Source: Boswellia sacra (lineage: Eukaryota > Streptophyta > Magnoliopsida > Sapindales > Burseraceae). Taken from it: a stretch of 64,000 nucleotides of DNA. The notes below the pieces were generated by a model that saw nothing but the letters and a program-made list of their open reading frames with translations, did no database searches and was not told the DNA's origin. This document shows positions 1-10,975 of the stretch, one piece after another (position 1 is the first letter of the stretch; each line of letters starts with the position of its first letter). Location of the stretch: NCBI GenBank assembly GCA_013180625.2, contig SNVD02011157.1, positions 186,001 through 250,000 on the forward strand, in the 5' to 3' direction. The translations under genes and the position numbers were made by a program.

Positions 1-1392
1 ATGAAAGAGTCTTGAATGAAAACAAATCACAAAGACGCCCCTGCGGCAACCAGTAATCTTGCCAAAGTGAGGTATCACGGCCATCTCTAATACAAGAGAC
101 AAATTTGCCCCAACACCAATCCCGACTATGCAAAATCTTCCTCCAAGATCAGGAGGCTCCAGAAGTAACCCTAACCTGCCAAAACGAGCAGCCTCGAAGG
201 AGCACCTTATGAACCCATGAGGACCATGTGGAGGATTTGTCAGAAAGAAGTCTCCAAACATGCTTCAGAATAGCAGCACGATTCCACTCCTTCACTCTCT
301 TAATTCCCAATCCCCCCTCCTTCAAAGGATAGCAAACCGAGTCCCAAGCGACTTTGGCCCCAGAACGAGACAAAGATGTCCCTTTCCAGAGGAAAGTAGC
401 TAGAATACCCTCGATCTTTCGAACCACAGCTGCCGGTAATATGAACATGGAGGACCAATAGACTTGGATAGAAAAAAGTACTGACTTGATTAACTGAAGA
501 CGACCAGCATAAGTCAGCATAACAGAAGTCCATAACCTGACCCTCGACAGGATCCGTTCTATCAATGGAGTACAATCAGAGAGCCGCAATCTGGTACTGA
601 TGAGCAGCACCCCCAAATATCTAACTGGTAAACTCCCCACCTGAAAACCCAAGATGGTCTGCAATGCAGTTCGGTCCTCATCATTGATGCTAGAAAAGAA
701 TACATGACTCTTGGTCGAATTCGTCACTAAACCAGAGAGCTCAGCAAACTCCTGCAAAGCTGCACGAACCACCCAAACAGAGCCCACATCTGCCCTACAA
801 AAGACCATCAGGTCATCTGCAAAAAAAAGATGAGTGAGAGAGACCTGCTGACATCTTCAATGAAATCGGAAATCGGGCCTCTGAGAAGCTTCCCGAAGAA
901 TACCACTCAAACCCTCCATGGCCAACACAAAAAGATATGGTGACAATGGATCACCCTGCCGAACTCCCCTGGAGGTGGGAAAGAACCCATGAAGCTCTCC
1001 ATTTAAAGCAACCAAGAAATGTACAGAAGATATGCACGTCGCAATCCATCGAACCATACACTCTGAAATACCGATCGTCCTTAACCCCAAAAGGATGAAA
1101 TCCCAACCGACAGTATCAAAAGCTTTGCGAATATCCACCTTTAAATCACATCGGGGAGGTGAGCACCCAAGATGGTAATTACGCATGAGCTCTTGAGTCA
1201 ATAGAATGGCATCAGAGATCCTCCGACCTGGGACAAAAGCAGACTGTGAACTCTCAATTACATCAGGTAAGACTACTTTGAATCGATTCACAATCACTTT
1301 GGAGATGCACTTGTAAAGTACATTACAACAAGAGATTGGTCGAAAGTCACTCATAGTCCTCGGAGACTCAACCTTGGGGACCAAGGCAATCC
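1..1392 (-). pseudogene. LINE (non-LTR retrotransposon) reverse transcriptase, 3' part, decayed
   Basis: Reading the minus strand from 1392 to 1 gives one continuous LINE reverse-transcriptase frame broken only by TGA stops at 857-859 and 149-151. Recognisable blocks are the FRPISCCN entry motif, FVPGRRI, the KAFDTVGWDF palm motif, GVRQGDPLSPYLF, the catalytic FADD motif (near 815-825) and the downstream GGLGI block typical of plant L1-type elements. The frame stays open from 149 to base 1 apart from the stop, so the element continues off the left edge. At both stops the family has Trp, so each looks like a TGG to TGA change. The upstream part of the same frame resumes at 8598 beyond the inserted copia element. 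It is not a functional gene. Family assignment is strong; subfamily unknown. Confidence 0.9.
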
Positions 1393-3224
1393 TGTTGACC
1401 CAGGTATGGCAACCCGAGAGGGGGGGGGGGGTGAATTGGGTTTTTATTTATCAAAACGGATTTAGAAAACTTTTCTTGAAAGATCAAAATTATTTAAATC
1501 TTTCTTTGAGAACAAAGGTGAAGAAGATGAAAATAGAATGTAATCAAGAGAATGACAATAAAGAACAATCACAAGTGCAAGTAAATATAAAGAGATAGGG
1601 ATAGAGAGAGTGCAAACTCAATTTACGTGGTTCGGCAAACCTTGCCTACGTCCACGGGCTCCTAGCTCCACGAGCTAAGCTTTCCACTAAGTTGTAGAAA
1701 TCTTTACAACTTGCTTGATGAACAACCTCACCAAGACTTTTTCTTTCAACTCTTGATAACACCACACCAAGAGTTCTTCTTGATGAACAACCTCACCAAG
1801 GCAACTTCCTTCAACCCTTGATAACACCACACCAAGAGTTCTTCTTGATGAACAACCTCACCAAGGCAACTTTCCTCAACCCTTGATAACACCACACCAA
1901 GAGTTCTTCTTGATGAACAACCTCACCAAGGCAACTTCCTTCAACTCTTGATAACACCACACCAAGAGTTCTTCTTGATGAACAAACTCACAAGGAAAGA
2001 GTTCTCTCAAGGATAACTTTTATCCTTTACAAGAAGATCTCACTCTCACCACAATACAAGAACAAAGTAAATTTTTACAACAAAAGTATAACTCTCTTCA
2101 AAGAGTAGATAAAGAATATAAAAGCTCTCTAGACTTGATATTTCTCTTGTTTTTTTGCTTGATAAAATGCTTCTCTTCACTTGCTGAATGCATGGGAGAA
2201 GGGCTCCTTTTATAGGCAAATGGGAAGAGCTTAATCAAGTGAAGACACTAACTCCAAATTTTCTGCCCACCATAAAAACCGTAATCTTGTCTGCCATTTT
2301 TGTCAATGTTCCGTTTGAAATTTAAAAATCTGAAAAACATAAAAGATCTGTACATTTGAATAAGATTTCTAACTCATCAAGAATCAAGTCATTTGGATAA
2401 CTGTAGCTCAAGATATGGCTAAAACACCATTCGGTTCTCATGTGACTTGATTTTTCTTCCTTGTGTCAGTCCACCGAATTGAATGATAATTCTGTCAGCA
2501 TTCTGTTTGAAATTTGAATTTCTTCAAAACATAAAAGATCTGCATTTTTGAATAAGCTTTTCAAAAAATTAAGAATCAAAGAATTTGGATATCTCTATCT
2601 TAAGATATGGCCAAAACACCATTCAGTGCTCATGTGAGTTGATTTTTCTTCTCTGTGTCAGTCCACCGAATTACATGTCAATTATGTCAGCCTTCCATTT
2701 GAAATTTGAATTTCTTCAAAACATATGAAATGTGCCTCATTAAGTCATCTTTCTAATTTCATAAGAATCAAGTCATTTTGATATTTCTAACTCAAGATAT
2801 GTCCAAAAGAGTATTCAGTGCTCATATCAGCTGCTTCCATTTGTCTTTCAACTTGCATGATGATTTCGACAACCTTACACTTGAAATTTGAATTTCTTTA
2901 AAACATATGAAATGTTATAAATTGAGTAAGCTTTCCAAAGGCTCAAGAATCACGTCATTTGGACATTTGTAGAGATATATATGACCAATTGATTGAACAT
3001 TACTCATGTGTCACATTCCTTGAGTCAATCCTTGTTCTTAAACTTTGGTGCCTTTAACATGTAGTCTTCTCCTTAGCTTCAACACTTCATTTTAATAAGC
3101 CTCTTCTTGATTTTAAATTATTTCAATGATCTTACTCTTGCACATAAATAAACATGTTAGTAAATCTCAATTAATCAATGTGTATTGTTATCATCAAAAT
3201 TATCATGTAGCCTTAGGGCTAACA
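1393..3224 (-). repeat. 3' LTR of copia element
   Basis: This 1.83 kb terminal repeat matches 6760-8597 with only scattered substitutions and small indels (a few percent by eye). It contains four copies of a 65-bp tandem repeat, seen by the recurring GATAACACCACACCAAGAG at 1755, 1820, 1885 and 1950. From about 2310 to 2990 there is a second, looser repeat of about 170-190 bp built around GAAATTTGAATTTCTTCAAA. A run of G follows the first 30 bases. No coding function is expected. Confidence 0.93.
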
Positions 3225-3430
3225 ATCTCCCCCTTTTTGATGATGACAAACCATTGATTGCTTTAAAATAATATCTAAAATCAAGAATGAAAATAAAATC
3301 AAGAATAAACAAAAAGATGGCACTTGTTATGAATATAAGCAATCCAACCATTTCTCCCCCTTTTGTTATCATCAAAAAGATGTAATCAAATTAACTACTC
3401 CCCCTAAATATATTCTCCCCCTTAACATAT
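3225..3430 (-). other. Polypurine tract and extra PPT-like copies
   Basis: Minus-strand AAAAAGGGGGAGAT directly abuts the 3' LTR at 3225. Additional GGGGGAG motifs occur near 3354-3361, 3399-3404 and 3413-3420 in the noncoding tail. Multiple polypurine tracts upstream of the 3' LTR are known for the Sirevirus genus of copia elements. Which copy is used cannot be read from sequence. Confidence 0.75.
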
Positions 3431-3609
3431 GCTACCATTCAAAGATTATCATATTAAAGCAAAATTAAGACATATCCAACATGCCTAATTCTCTTCTAAT
3501 TATGCAAAATCTATCTTGACTAAGGGGTTTAGTCATATTTGGGTCTAGGGACTAATTCCCAAACTTGATTTCTCTCAAATTGGTTCAATTGTTCTTGCAT
3601 AGCCAAAAT

Positions 3610-4895
3610 CTAACTTTCGTCATTTTTGACTTCTTTAAAAGATTTTGGTTTAAATTGAGAGACGAATGCAAAGTGATTACAAAAGTTCCTAAAAAAAGAT
3701 CTATTTCTCATACCTTGTGATGGTTCACCAATAATGAGATCTTTAGGGTGAGCTTTTGCGTACCTCCATTCCTTTGATAATTCTTGGGAAGAATCAATTA
3801 CTTCCTCAAGCTTTTCTTGTTGAAGTTGAAATTCATCTTGACTCTTTTCATCAAGCCTTGATTCCTTGATTTGCTTTTCTACCTCAACAATATCATCATC
3901 TCCATTCCTTTGGTAATTCTTGGGAAGAATCATTTACTTCCTCAAGCTTTTCTTGTTGAAGTTGTAATTCATCTTGGCTCTTTTCATCAAGCCTTGATTC
4001 TTTGATTTGCCCTTCTATCTCAACAATATCATCATCTAATTTCTTTGAAGAAATAACATTAGTTTCATCAAATTCAATATGCATAGATTCTTCAATAGTA
4101 AGGGTCTTTTTGTTAAAAACTCTATATGCTTTACTATGGTTGGAGTAGCCAACAAAAATTCCAACATCGGCTTTTGCATCAAATTTACCAAGGTTATCCT
4201 TGGTATTTAAAATAAAACATTTACATCCAAAAACTTTAAAAAATCCAATGTTGGGTTTTCTTCCTTTCCAAAGTTCATAAGAAGTTTTCTGTATTAAAGC
4301 TCTAATATGGACTCTATTGATTATAAAGCATGCGGTATTAACGGCTTCGGCCCAAAAATATTTTGACAAATTATTTTTCAAGTAACATGGTCCTAGCCAT
4401 TTCTTGGATAGTCCTATTTTTCCTCTCAACAACACCATTTTGTTGTGGACTTCTAGGTGAGGAAAAATTATGTTCAAAACTATTTTCATCACAAAGATTT
4501 TCAAATGCAACATTGTCTACTTCACCACCATGATCACTCCTAATGGACACAATAAAATACCCTTTTTGATTTTGGACTTTTTTTGCAAATTTTGAAAAAG
4601 CTTGTATGGCCTCATTTTTAGTATTCAAGAATAATACCCAAATGAATCTTGAATAATCATCCACAATAACAAAAACATAATACTTTCCACCAAGGCTTTG
4701 AGTTCTTGATGGTCCAAATAAATCCAAATGAAGTACTTGTAGAGGTTTATTTGTTGAAATAAATTTCTTTTGTTTAAAAGAAGTTCTCACTTGTTTTCCA
4801 AATTGACAAGCATCACAATTCTTATCCTTTTCAATTTTTATTTTTGGAAGACCATCAACTAAATCATTTTTAGAAATTTTTGAAATTGTGTCCAA
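3610..4895 (-). pseudogene. Copia integrase and linker, broken by frameshifts
   Basis: 4371-4895 encodes the end of GAG-pre-integrase (CDACQFGKQ) and the integrase core. The three catalytic acidic residues are in HLDLFG (near 4725), RSDHGGE (near 4535) and VVERKN (near 4415). An extra A in an A-run moves the rest (FWAEAVNTACFIINR, then VFGCKCF, FVGYSNHSKAYRVFN) to another frame spanning 3896-4440. A 136-bp tandem duplication (3765-3900 and 3901-4036) then shifts frame again in the acidic linker. The remaining frame ends with MQEQLNQFERN and WELVP (about 3541-3600), the first residues of the RT domain, after which homology stops. Confidence 0.88.
3765..4036 (-). repeat. 136-bp tandem duplication in the copia linker
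   Basis: Positions 3765-3900 and 3901-4036 are near-identical copies beginning TCCATTCCTTTG and ending TATCATCATC. Because 136 is not a multiple of three, the duplication moves the downstream frame. Both copies still translate to the same KESRLDEKSQDE peptide in different frames. Confidence 0.9.
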
Positions 4896-5063
4896 GCTAG
4901 CATGACCTAAACTTCTATGCCATAACCAAGCATCATGATTAACAATGAAACAATTTTCTACATGATCATTAACATCAATATCAATTGTATAATGTTACCA
5001 CATCTATTACCAACAAATAATGTCTTATTGTTACTAACATCCTTAATCACACATCTATTAGGC

Positions 5064-5325
5064 TCAAAAGTAACAAAAATATCCCTTATCACACAATTGA
5101 CTAATGCTAATCAAATCATGTTTTAAACCATAAACAAGCAAAACATCTTTAATAATAGGTGAAGAAGGGTTACCACTATCACTATGTCCGATTACCCTTC
5201 CTTTGGCATTATCACCGAAGGTCACATATCCTCCTTTCTTCATGATTAATCTTGAGAACTTGGAGGCATCTCCGATCATATGCCTTGAGCATCCACTATC
5301 TAAGTACCACTTGTGTTTGCCACTT
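5064..5325 (-). pseudogene. Copia protease remnant
   Basis: The minus frame reads WYLDSGCSRHM followed by IGDASKFS and later LKHDLISISQLCDKGY, the standard copia aspartic-protease stretch with catalytic Asp in LDSG. It is out of frame with GAG. It terminates at 5064 because of an apparent extra T in a T-run. The region from 4895 to 5064 holds the shifted continuation (FVGNRC, the linker to pre-integrase). Confidence 0.82.
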
Positions 5326-5413
5326 TGTCTCTACGATCAACATTCAAGGAGTAACTTTTTGGTACCCAAAAGTTCTTGGGTCCTTGGGGGTTAGTTATGG
5401 TACTTTTTGGAAT

Positions 5414-6703
5414 TCATATTTGTTTCAAATTAGGATTTCTCTTAATATAGCAAGAATGCACTTTGTGTACTTTTCTTCCACAATAAATACATGAATGATT
5501 AGGATTATTCCTAGAAGATGCATGAGCAAAATAATTTTTAAAATACTTTTGATTTTTATGAGTTTTATATCCTAAACCTCTTTTATCAAAAACACACCTT
5601 TGGTTTTGTAACATAGAATTCAAATTTTTTGTGCTTTTTGTAAAACTATCAACAATATTTCTTAAGTCATTATTTTCCTTTTTCAAAATAACTTTTTCTT
5701 TCTCTAATTTATCAAAATCCTTTTGTTTTAAAATCTCATTTTCATTTTTTAAAAAATATATTTGACTTTCCAAACTTTCAAAATCTTTTTGCTTTAAAAT
5801 TTCATTTTCATTTTCTAAAGCTTCATTTATTTCCACCAACTCTTCTAATTGAGATAACATGATTTTTGACTTCTTTTTGAAAGCATTGATTTTTAAATTT
5901 TGTTTATCAACTTGCACATGTAAATTTTGGAATACTTTAAGTAATTTATCATATGAAAGCTTAGGATCATAGTTTAGAATACTTACCTCATCTTCACTTA
6001 AAGCCATGATGCACATGTTTGCCACTTCACAATCTTCTTCTTCATTCTCCTTCAAGATGATTTCATGAGTTATGAGAGAACCCATAAGTTCTTCTAATGG
6101 TAGTTTGGTGAGGTCCTTTGCTTCTTGAATTGCCGTCACTTTTGGCTCCCAAGATTTTGGTAGACACCTAAGAATCTTTCTCACCATTTCAACATTAGAA
6201 TAAGATTTATCAAGAGATTTCAAACTATTAATAATATCCGTAAATCTAGTAAACATTTCAGAAATTGATTCATCCGATTTCATCTTAAAAAGCTCATAAC
6301 TATGATCTAGCATACTAATCTTGGATTCTTTAACTTGACTAGTTCCTTCATGAGTTACTTCAAGTGTGTGCCATATTTCTTGTGCCGTAGAACAAGTATA
6401 TATTCTATTAAACTCATTTCTATCTAGAGCACAATACAACACATTCATAGCTTTAGCATTCAAACTCAATTTCTTTTTATCATCTTCACTAAACTCTTTA
6501 GGTTCTTTAAGCATGCTTTCTCCATTTTCAATTTTGATAGGAACAAAAGGTCCTTCCAAAACAATAGACCACAAATCATAATCACAAGATTTCAAGAAAA
6601 AAATCATTCTATTTTTCCAATAAGAGTAATCACTACCATTAAAAAATGGAGGTCTAGAGATAGAAAGTCCCTCAACATATGAAGTTGAATTAAAAGTTGT
6701 CAT
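5414..6703 (-). pseudogene. gag: Copia GAG (UBN2-type) of the 1.4-8.6 kb element
   Basis: A 429-residue open frame starts at the ATG at 6701-6703, about 45 bases inside the primer site. Residues 1-130 have the copia GAG start (FNGSDYSYWKNRM), followed by the UBN2 region (MLDHSYELFKMK, then KILRCLPKSW). The middle, roughly residues 260-350, is rich in Lys, Glu and Leu and probably coiled coil, with a short internal repeat (NEILKQKDFE twice). A CCHC zinc knuckle, CIYCGRKVHKVHSC, lies near the C-terminus. The frame ends in a TGA where related elements have Trp and continue towards protease. GAG forms the particle and binds RNA. This is the best-preserved reading frame of the element, but the element cannot move by itself. 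Confidence 0.88.
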
Positions 6704-6745
6704 AGCTCAAAATCGGTTAAGATTTAAAAAAAAATGAGCAACCTT

Positions 6746-6757
6746 GCTCTGATACCA
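6746..6757 (-). other. Primer-binding site for initiator tRNA-Met
   Basis: TGGTATCAGAGC on the minus strand, two bases inside the 5' LTR end. It is complementary to the 3' end (including CCA) of plant initiator tRNA-Met. The same tRNA is encoded five times in this window (for example 33884-33955), and all 12 bases pair with those genes plus the added CCA. Confidence 0.93.
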
Positions 6758-6759
6758 CT

Positions 6760-8597
6760 TGTTGACCCAGGTATGGCAACCCCAGAGGGGGGGTGAATTG
6801 GTTTTTTATTTATCAAAACGGATTTAGAAAACTTTTCTTGAAAGATCAAAATTATTTAAATCTTTCTTTGAGAACAAAGGTGAAGAAGATGAAAATAGAA
6901 TGTAATCAAGAGAATGACAATAAAGAACAATCACAAGTGCAAGTAAATATAAAGAGATATGGATAGAGAGAGTGCAAACTCAATTTACGTGGTTCGGCAA
7001 ACCTTGCCTACGTCCACGGGCTCCTAGCTCCACGAGCTAAGCTTTCCACTAAGTTGTAGAACTCTTTACAACGTGCTTGATGAACAACCTCACCAAGACT
7101 TTTTCTTCCAACTCTTGATAACACCACACCAAGAGTTCCTCTTGATGAACAACCTCACCAAGGCAACTTCCTTCAACTCTTGATAACACCACACCAAGAG
7201 TTCTTCTTGATGAACAAACTCACCAAGGTAACTTTCTTCAACCCTTGATAACACCACCAAGAGTTCTTCTTGATGAACAACCTCACCAAGGCAACTTTCT
7301 TCAACTCTTGATAACACCACACCAAGAGTTCTTCTTGATGAACAACCCCACCAAGGAAAGAGTTCTCTCAAGGATAACTTTTATCCTTTACAAGAAGATC
7401 TCACTCTCACCACAATACAAGAACAAAGAAAATTTTTACAAGAAAAGTATAACTCTCTTCAAAGAGTAGATAAAGAATATAAAAGCTCTCCAGACTTGAT
7501 ATTTCTCTTGTTTTTTTTTGCTTGATAAATGCTTCTCTTGCTCTTGTCTTGCTGAATGCATGCATAGGAGAAGGGCTCCTTTTATAGGCAAATGGGATGA
7601 ACTTAATCAAATGAAGACACCAACTCCAAATTTTCTGCCCACCATAAAAATTGTAATCTTGTCTGCCATTTTTGTCAATGTTCCGTTTGAAATTTAAAAA
7701 TCTGAAAAACATAAAAGATCTGTACATTTGAATAAGATTTCCAAATCATCAAGAATCAAGTCATTTGGATATCTGTAGCTCAAGATATGGCTAAAAAACC
7801 ATTCGGTGCTCATGTGACTTGATTTTTCTTCCTTGTGTCAGTCCACCGAATTGAATGATAATTCTGTCAGTATTCCGTTTGAAATTTGAATTTCTTCAAA
7901 ACATAAAAGATCTGCATATTTGAACAAGCTTTTCAAAAAATTAAGAATCAAAGAATTTGGATATCTCTATCTTACGATATGGCCAAAACACCATTCGGTG
8001 CTCATGTGAGTTGATTTTTCATCTCTGTGTCAGTCCATCGAATTGCATGTCAATTATGTCAGCCTTCCATTTGAAATTTGAATTTCTTCAAAACATTTGA
8101 AATGTGCCTCATTAAGTCATCTTTCTAATGCCACAAGAATCAAGTCATTTTGATATTTCTAGCTCAAGATATGTCCAAAAGAGTATTTGGTGCTCATGTC
8201 AGCTACTTCCATTTGTCTTTCAATTTGCATGATCATTTCGACAACCTTACACTTGAAATTTGAATTTCTTTAAAACATATGAAATGTTATAAATTGAGTA
8301 AGCTTTCCAAAGGCTCAAGAATCACGTTATTTGGACATTTGTAGAGAAATATATGATCAATAGGTTGAGTATTGCTCATGTGTCATATTCCTTGAATCAA
8401 ACCTTGTTCTTAAACTTTGGTGCCTTTAAAATGTAGTCTTCTCCTTAGCTTCAACACTTCATTTTAATAAGCCTTTTCTTGATTTTATAATTATTTCAAT
8501 GATATTACTCTTACACATAAATAAACATGTTAGTAAATCTCAATTAATCAATGTGTATTGTTATCATCAAAATTATCATGTAGCCTTAGGGCTAACA
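6760..8597 (-). repeat. 5' LTR of copia element
   Basis: This is the partner of 1393-3224. Its 65-bp tandem repeats are marked by GATAACACC at 7117, 7182, 7247 and 7310, the last spacing being 63 because of a small deletion. Long open frames across this stretch come only from the repeat and are not genes. In element orientation this LTR would hold the promoter; I did not identify a convincing transcription start. Confidence 0.93.
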
Positions 8598-8735
8598 AAT
8601 CCTAGTGGCATTAACACACTTCGGCATCCGACAAGTTGTGAAGAAGTAGCGCACAGCAGCCGTAAACTCCACAGTAATAATATCTCAAGCCCTTTTGAAG
8701 AACAAAGAGGTATACCCATCCGGTCCTGGAGCTTT
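8598..8735 (-). pseudogene. LINE reverse transcriptase, 5' piece separated by the copia insertion
   Basis: Translated on the minus strand this segment reads APGPDGYTSLFFKRA-stop-DII and continues to FFTTCRMPKCVNATRIA, which joins in frame to ALVPKVESP at the right end of the 1-1392 fragment. APGPDG plus SLFFK is the usual start of the LINE reverse-transcriptase domain. The stop replaces a Trp codon. Homology ends abruptly near 8735, where AT-rich sequence begins, so the LINE is 5'-truncated or was deleted here. The first five bases, AATCC, are one copy of the copia target duplication. Confidence 0.85.
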
Positions 8736-10665
8736 ATTTTAAAATTAAAATTTTTATACAATTTTTAAATAATACCAAACTAACCCTTTTTATAATTAAT
8801 TTTTTTAAATAATTCACGAAACATTGTAATCATTATTTTCATGAAATTATACGACTTTTTTTTTCTTTGAGACATAAAAGTAATTCACTTGTTTTATTGT
8901 TTATCAAGAGTTTTACTCTTTTATGACTCGATATGTTAAAACTTTATTTATTAATTTGTTCTAGAGTTTTTCATGATGGTCACTTTGAAGCTTTATTCTT
9001 TTAATATTTTACGTTATATACAAGGCTTACTCACTTGGTCATATTGAATTGAAGACGATAAAAAATTTTGGTTTCTTTAAATTGAAAACTTGATACATAT
9101 ACATGAGATTTTCTTATTTGATTATATTGAACTGAATAAATAAAAAATGTTCAGTTTGTAACAGCTAAAAAAATTAAAAATGTTCAGTTCATAGTAACTA
9201 AATAAATTGAAAATGTTTAGTTCAAAAACAAAATGAGAACTTACTCATTCTTCATTGTTGTAATCACAATGATAGAATTTATTTTCCATCATTTTAAATT
9301 AGGTATTTGGAGAAAAATAATGGCTTAGGATTGAAGAGGAAAATATTTGAATAAAATAATTGTTAAAATATTACATTGGTATCCTTACAATTGTCCGTGC
9401 TCATTTTAGTAATATAGATATTAAAAATTCTTTTATTATTAATTTTAATAAAAGTGAGGCTAGAAGAAAGATTTGAGGGTCTTAAATAACAACACTAACT
9501 CTATACGTAACCTCAAAGCCCTCGAGAGCCCAAAACTCCATTTCTCCTGTCCAGTGTCCTGGTTGCTTATTGGAACACCCATCTATTTTATCATCAACTT
9601 TTTGAATTAATTTCAAGTTATACATTCTAATACATGTAATTGGAGGTGATATAAATTTATTGAGTGAGTGAAAAGTAAAAAATTTAAAGATTTTTACTAA
9701 ATACCAGTATATTTTATTTTTATAATAATAATAAATATGTCATATTTAAATTAGTTTATCTACTTTACACTTATTTTAAGACATATGAAAAATTAAATCA
9801 AATATATTATCAAGTGATGTAAATTAAGTGTTTAATGATGTAAACAAAAATTAAACAAAAAATCCTAACACAGTGTACTATCCACACATAACACTGCCTG
9901 CTCTTGAGTGAAGTTTCCAGTAGTTTTCCATCTCTTTAAACAGCTGCCACTCTTGTATAAAAACATGTTAAGATTGAGAATATAAATAAAACCAGGATTT
10001 AATTTCAAAAAAATCGATTTGCAGGGTTTCTGGTGATTTATTATCGGAAGACCTATCAAACACTAATCTTAGCTTACAACATTAATATTTTGAAAGTATT
10101 GACCTCAGGTCCTTAAAGTATTCACATACGTAATTGTGATAGTTTGATTTGTTATATATCTAACTAGAAAACCAAAAATTATATTTATATATGCTAAATT
10201 GCTGCTGGTACTAATAAAAATGATGTTACATTTTGGGAATACACACACATATATTGGGAAATATTATAGTTAATGTTAAAAAGCTAATAGTTATAGGTCT
10301 TTTGAATTTTGATTATTATCAGATATTGTCTTTGAATTTTGATTATTATCAGATATTGTCCCCACAATCAAAATTCTGGCTCCCTCCATGCTTGCAGTTG
10401 TAAAGCTTTAGTTAATGCGAAAATGTCTCTTTCCAATCAGACTTGTTTTGGTTGTCCATGGATGGTTTGAAAGTCTTAGAAGGTCTAAATTGTTTGTGTA
10501 TGTTTATTAGCGATATTTATTTATTATTTTTCTTGTTTATAATTGTTTCCTTTCATTAGTCTCCTTTGATATGTATCTTAATTGTCCCTAACGGGGCTAG
10601 CGACGCATATGAGGAATAACAGTTCTCTTGTTTGTTTTCAGATTTGGGGCTTGGAACAAAGGAGT
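8736..10665. other. Gene-free AT-rich stretch with an old dispersed repeat
   Basis: No coding region is supported. About 8880-9500 resembles, weakly, the dispersed repeat seen at 61460-62290 and 46830-47180: the same order of Tyr-poor AT motifs, a GTTCAGTTC block, AAATTAGGTATTTGGAG, and a TTAAATAACAACACTAA end. At about 10300-10365 a 31-bp unit ending TTATCAGATATTGTC is tandemly duplicated. The rest shows nothing I can name. Confidence 0.5.
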
Positions 10666-10683
10666 CACTAATAGAAAAAGGGC

Positions 10684-10975
10684 CTACGGCAACGTGCAGA
10701 CGCATGTTGCTGTTTTGCGTGTTGCGAAAAGTCCATGACCTTCCGCAACGTGCATTGCACGTTGTCATAGGCCCTTTTGCTTGTTACAGTTACGGATTTG
10801 GCAACGCGCATTGCACGTTGCTGTATCTCAAATGGCAACGTGCATTGCTCGTTGCTGTATCTGAATTGGCAATGTGCATTGCACGTTGCTGTATCTCAAA
10901 TGGCAACGTGCAATGCACGTTGCCATATCTAACATGACATATTTTTGGCAACGTGCAATGCACGTTGCCGTAGGT
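10684..10975. repeat. Left subterminal palindromic repeats of the CACTA element
   Basis: About seven units of the form GCAACGTGCAATGCACGTTGC occur near 10689, 10748, 10800, 10833, 10869, 10902 and 10948, each a hairpin-forming palindrome of about 21-24 bases with few mismatches. Units alternate with 10-15 bases of unique sequence. In En/Spm elements such subterminal repeats bind the element-encoded TNPA-like protein; that role is inferred here. Confidence 0.85.

Larger units (their letters stand above)
1393..8597 (-). mobile_element. Ty1/copia LTR retrotransposon (Sirevirus-like), RT/RNase H deleted
   Basis: A complete element in minus orientation. Its LTRs are 1393-3224 and 6760-8597, both TGTTGACC...GCTAACA on the plus strand. 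It is flanked by the 5-bp direct repeat AATCC at 1388-1392 and 8598-8602. The primer-binding site TGGTATCAGAGC (minus, 6746-6757) lies 2 bases from the 5' LTR, and a polypurine tract abuts the 3' LTR at about 3225-3238. The internal 3.5 kb codes for GAG, protease and integrase in copia order, then stops soon after the integrase-RT linker. No reverse transcriptase or RNase H is present, so the element is non-autonomous. Further GGGGGAG-type polypurine motifs lie near 3355, 3398 and 3413, a hallmark of Sireviruses. It is nested inside the LINE. Confidence 0.95.

Noticed and set aside
7090..7371. Open frame of 93 codons in the copia LTR
   Set aside because: It is produced by the 65-bp tandem repeats (same peptide repeated) and runs through noncoding LTR DNA.
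10684..10975. Regular repeats with spacers that look CRISPR-like
   Set aside because: They lie at the end of a CACTA element, are palindromic, have short AT-rich spacers, and this is plant nuclear DNA.
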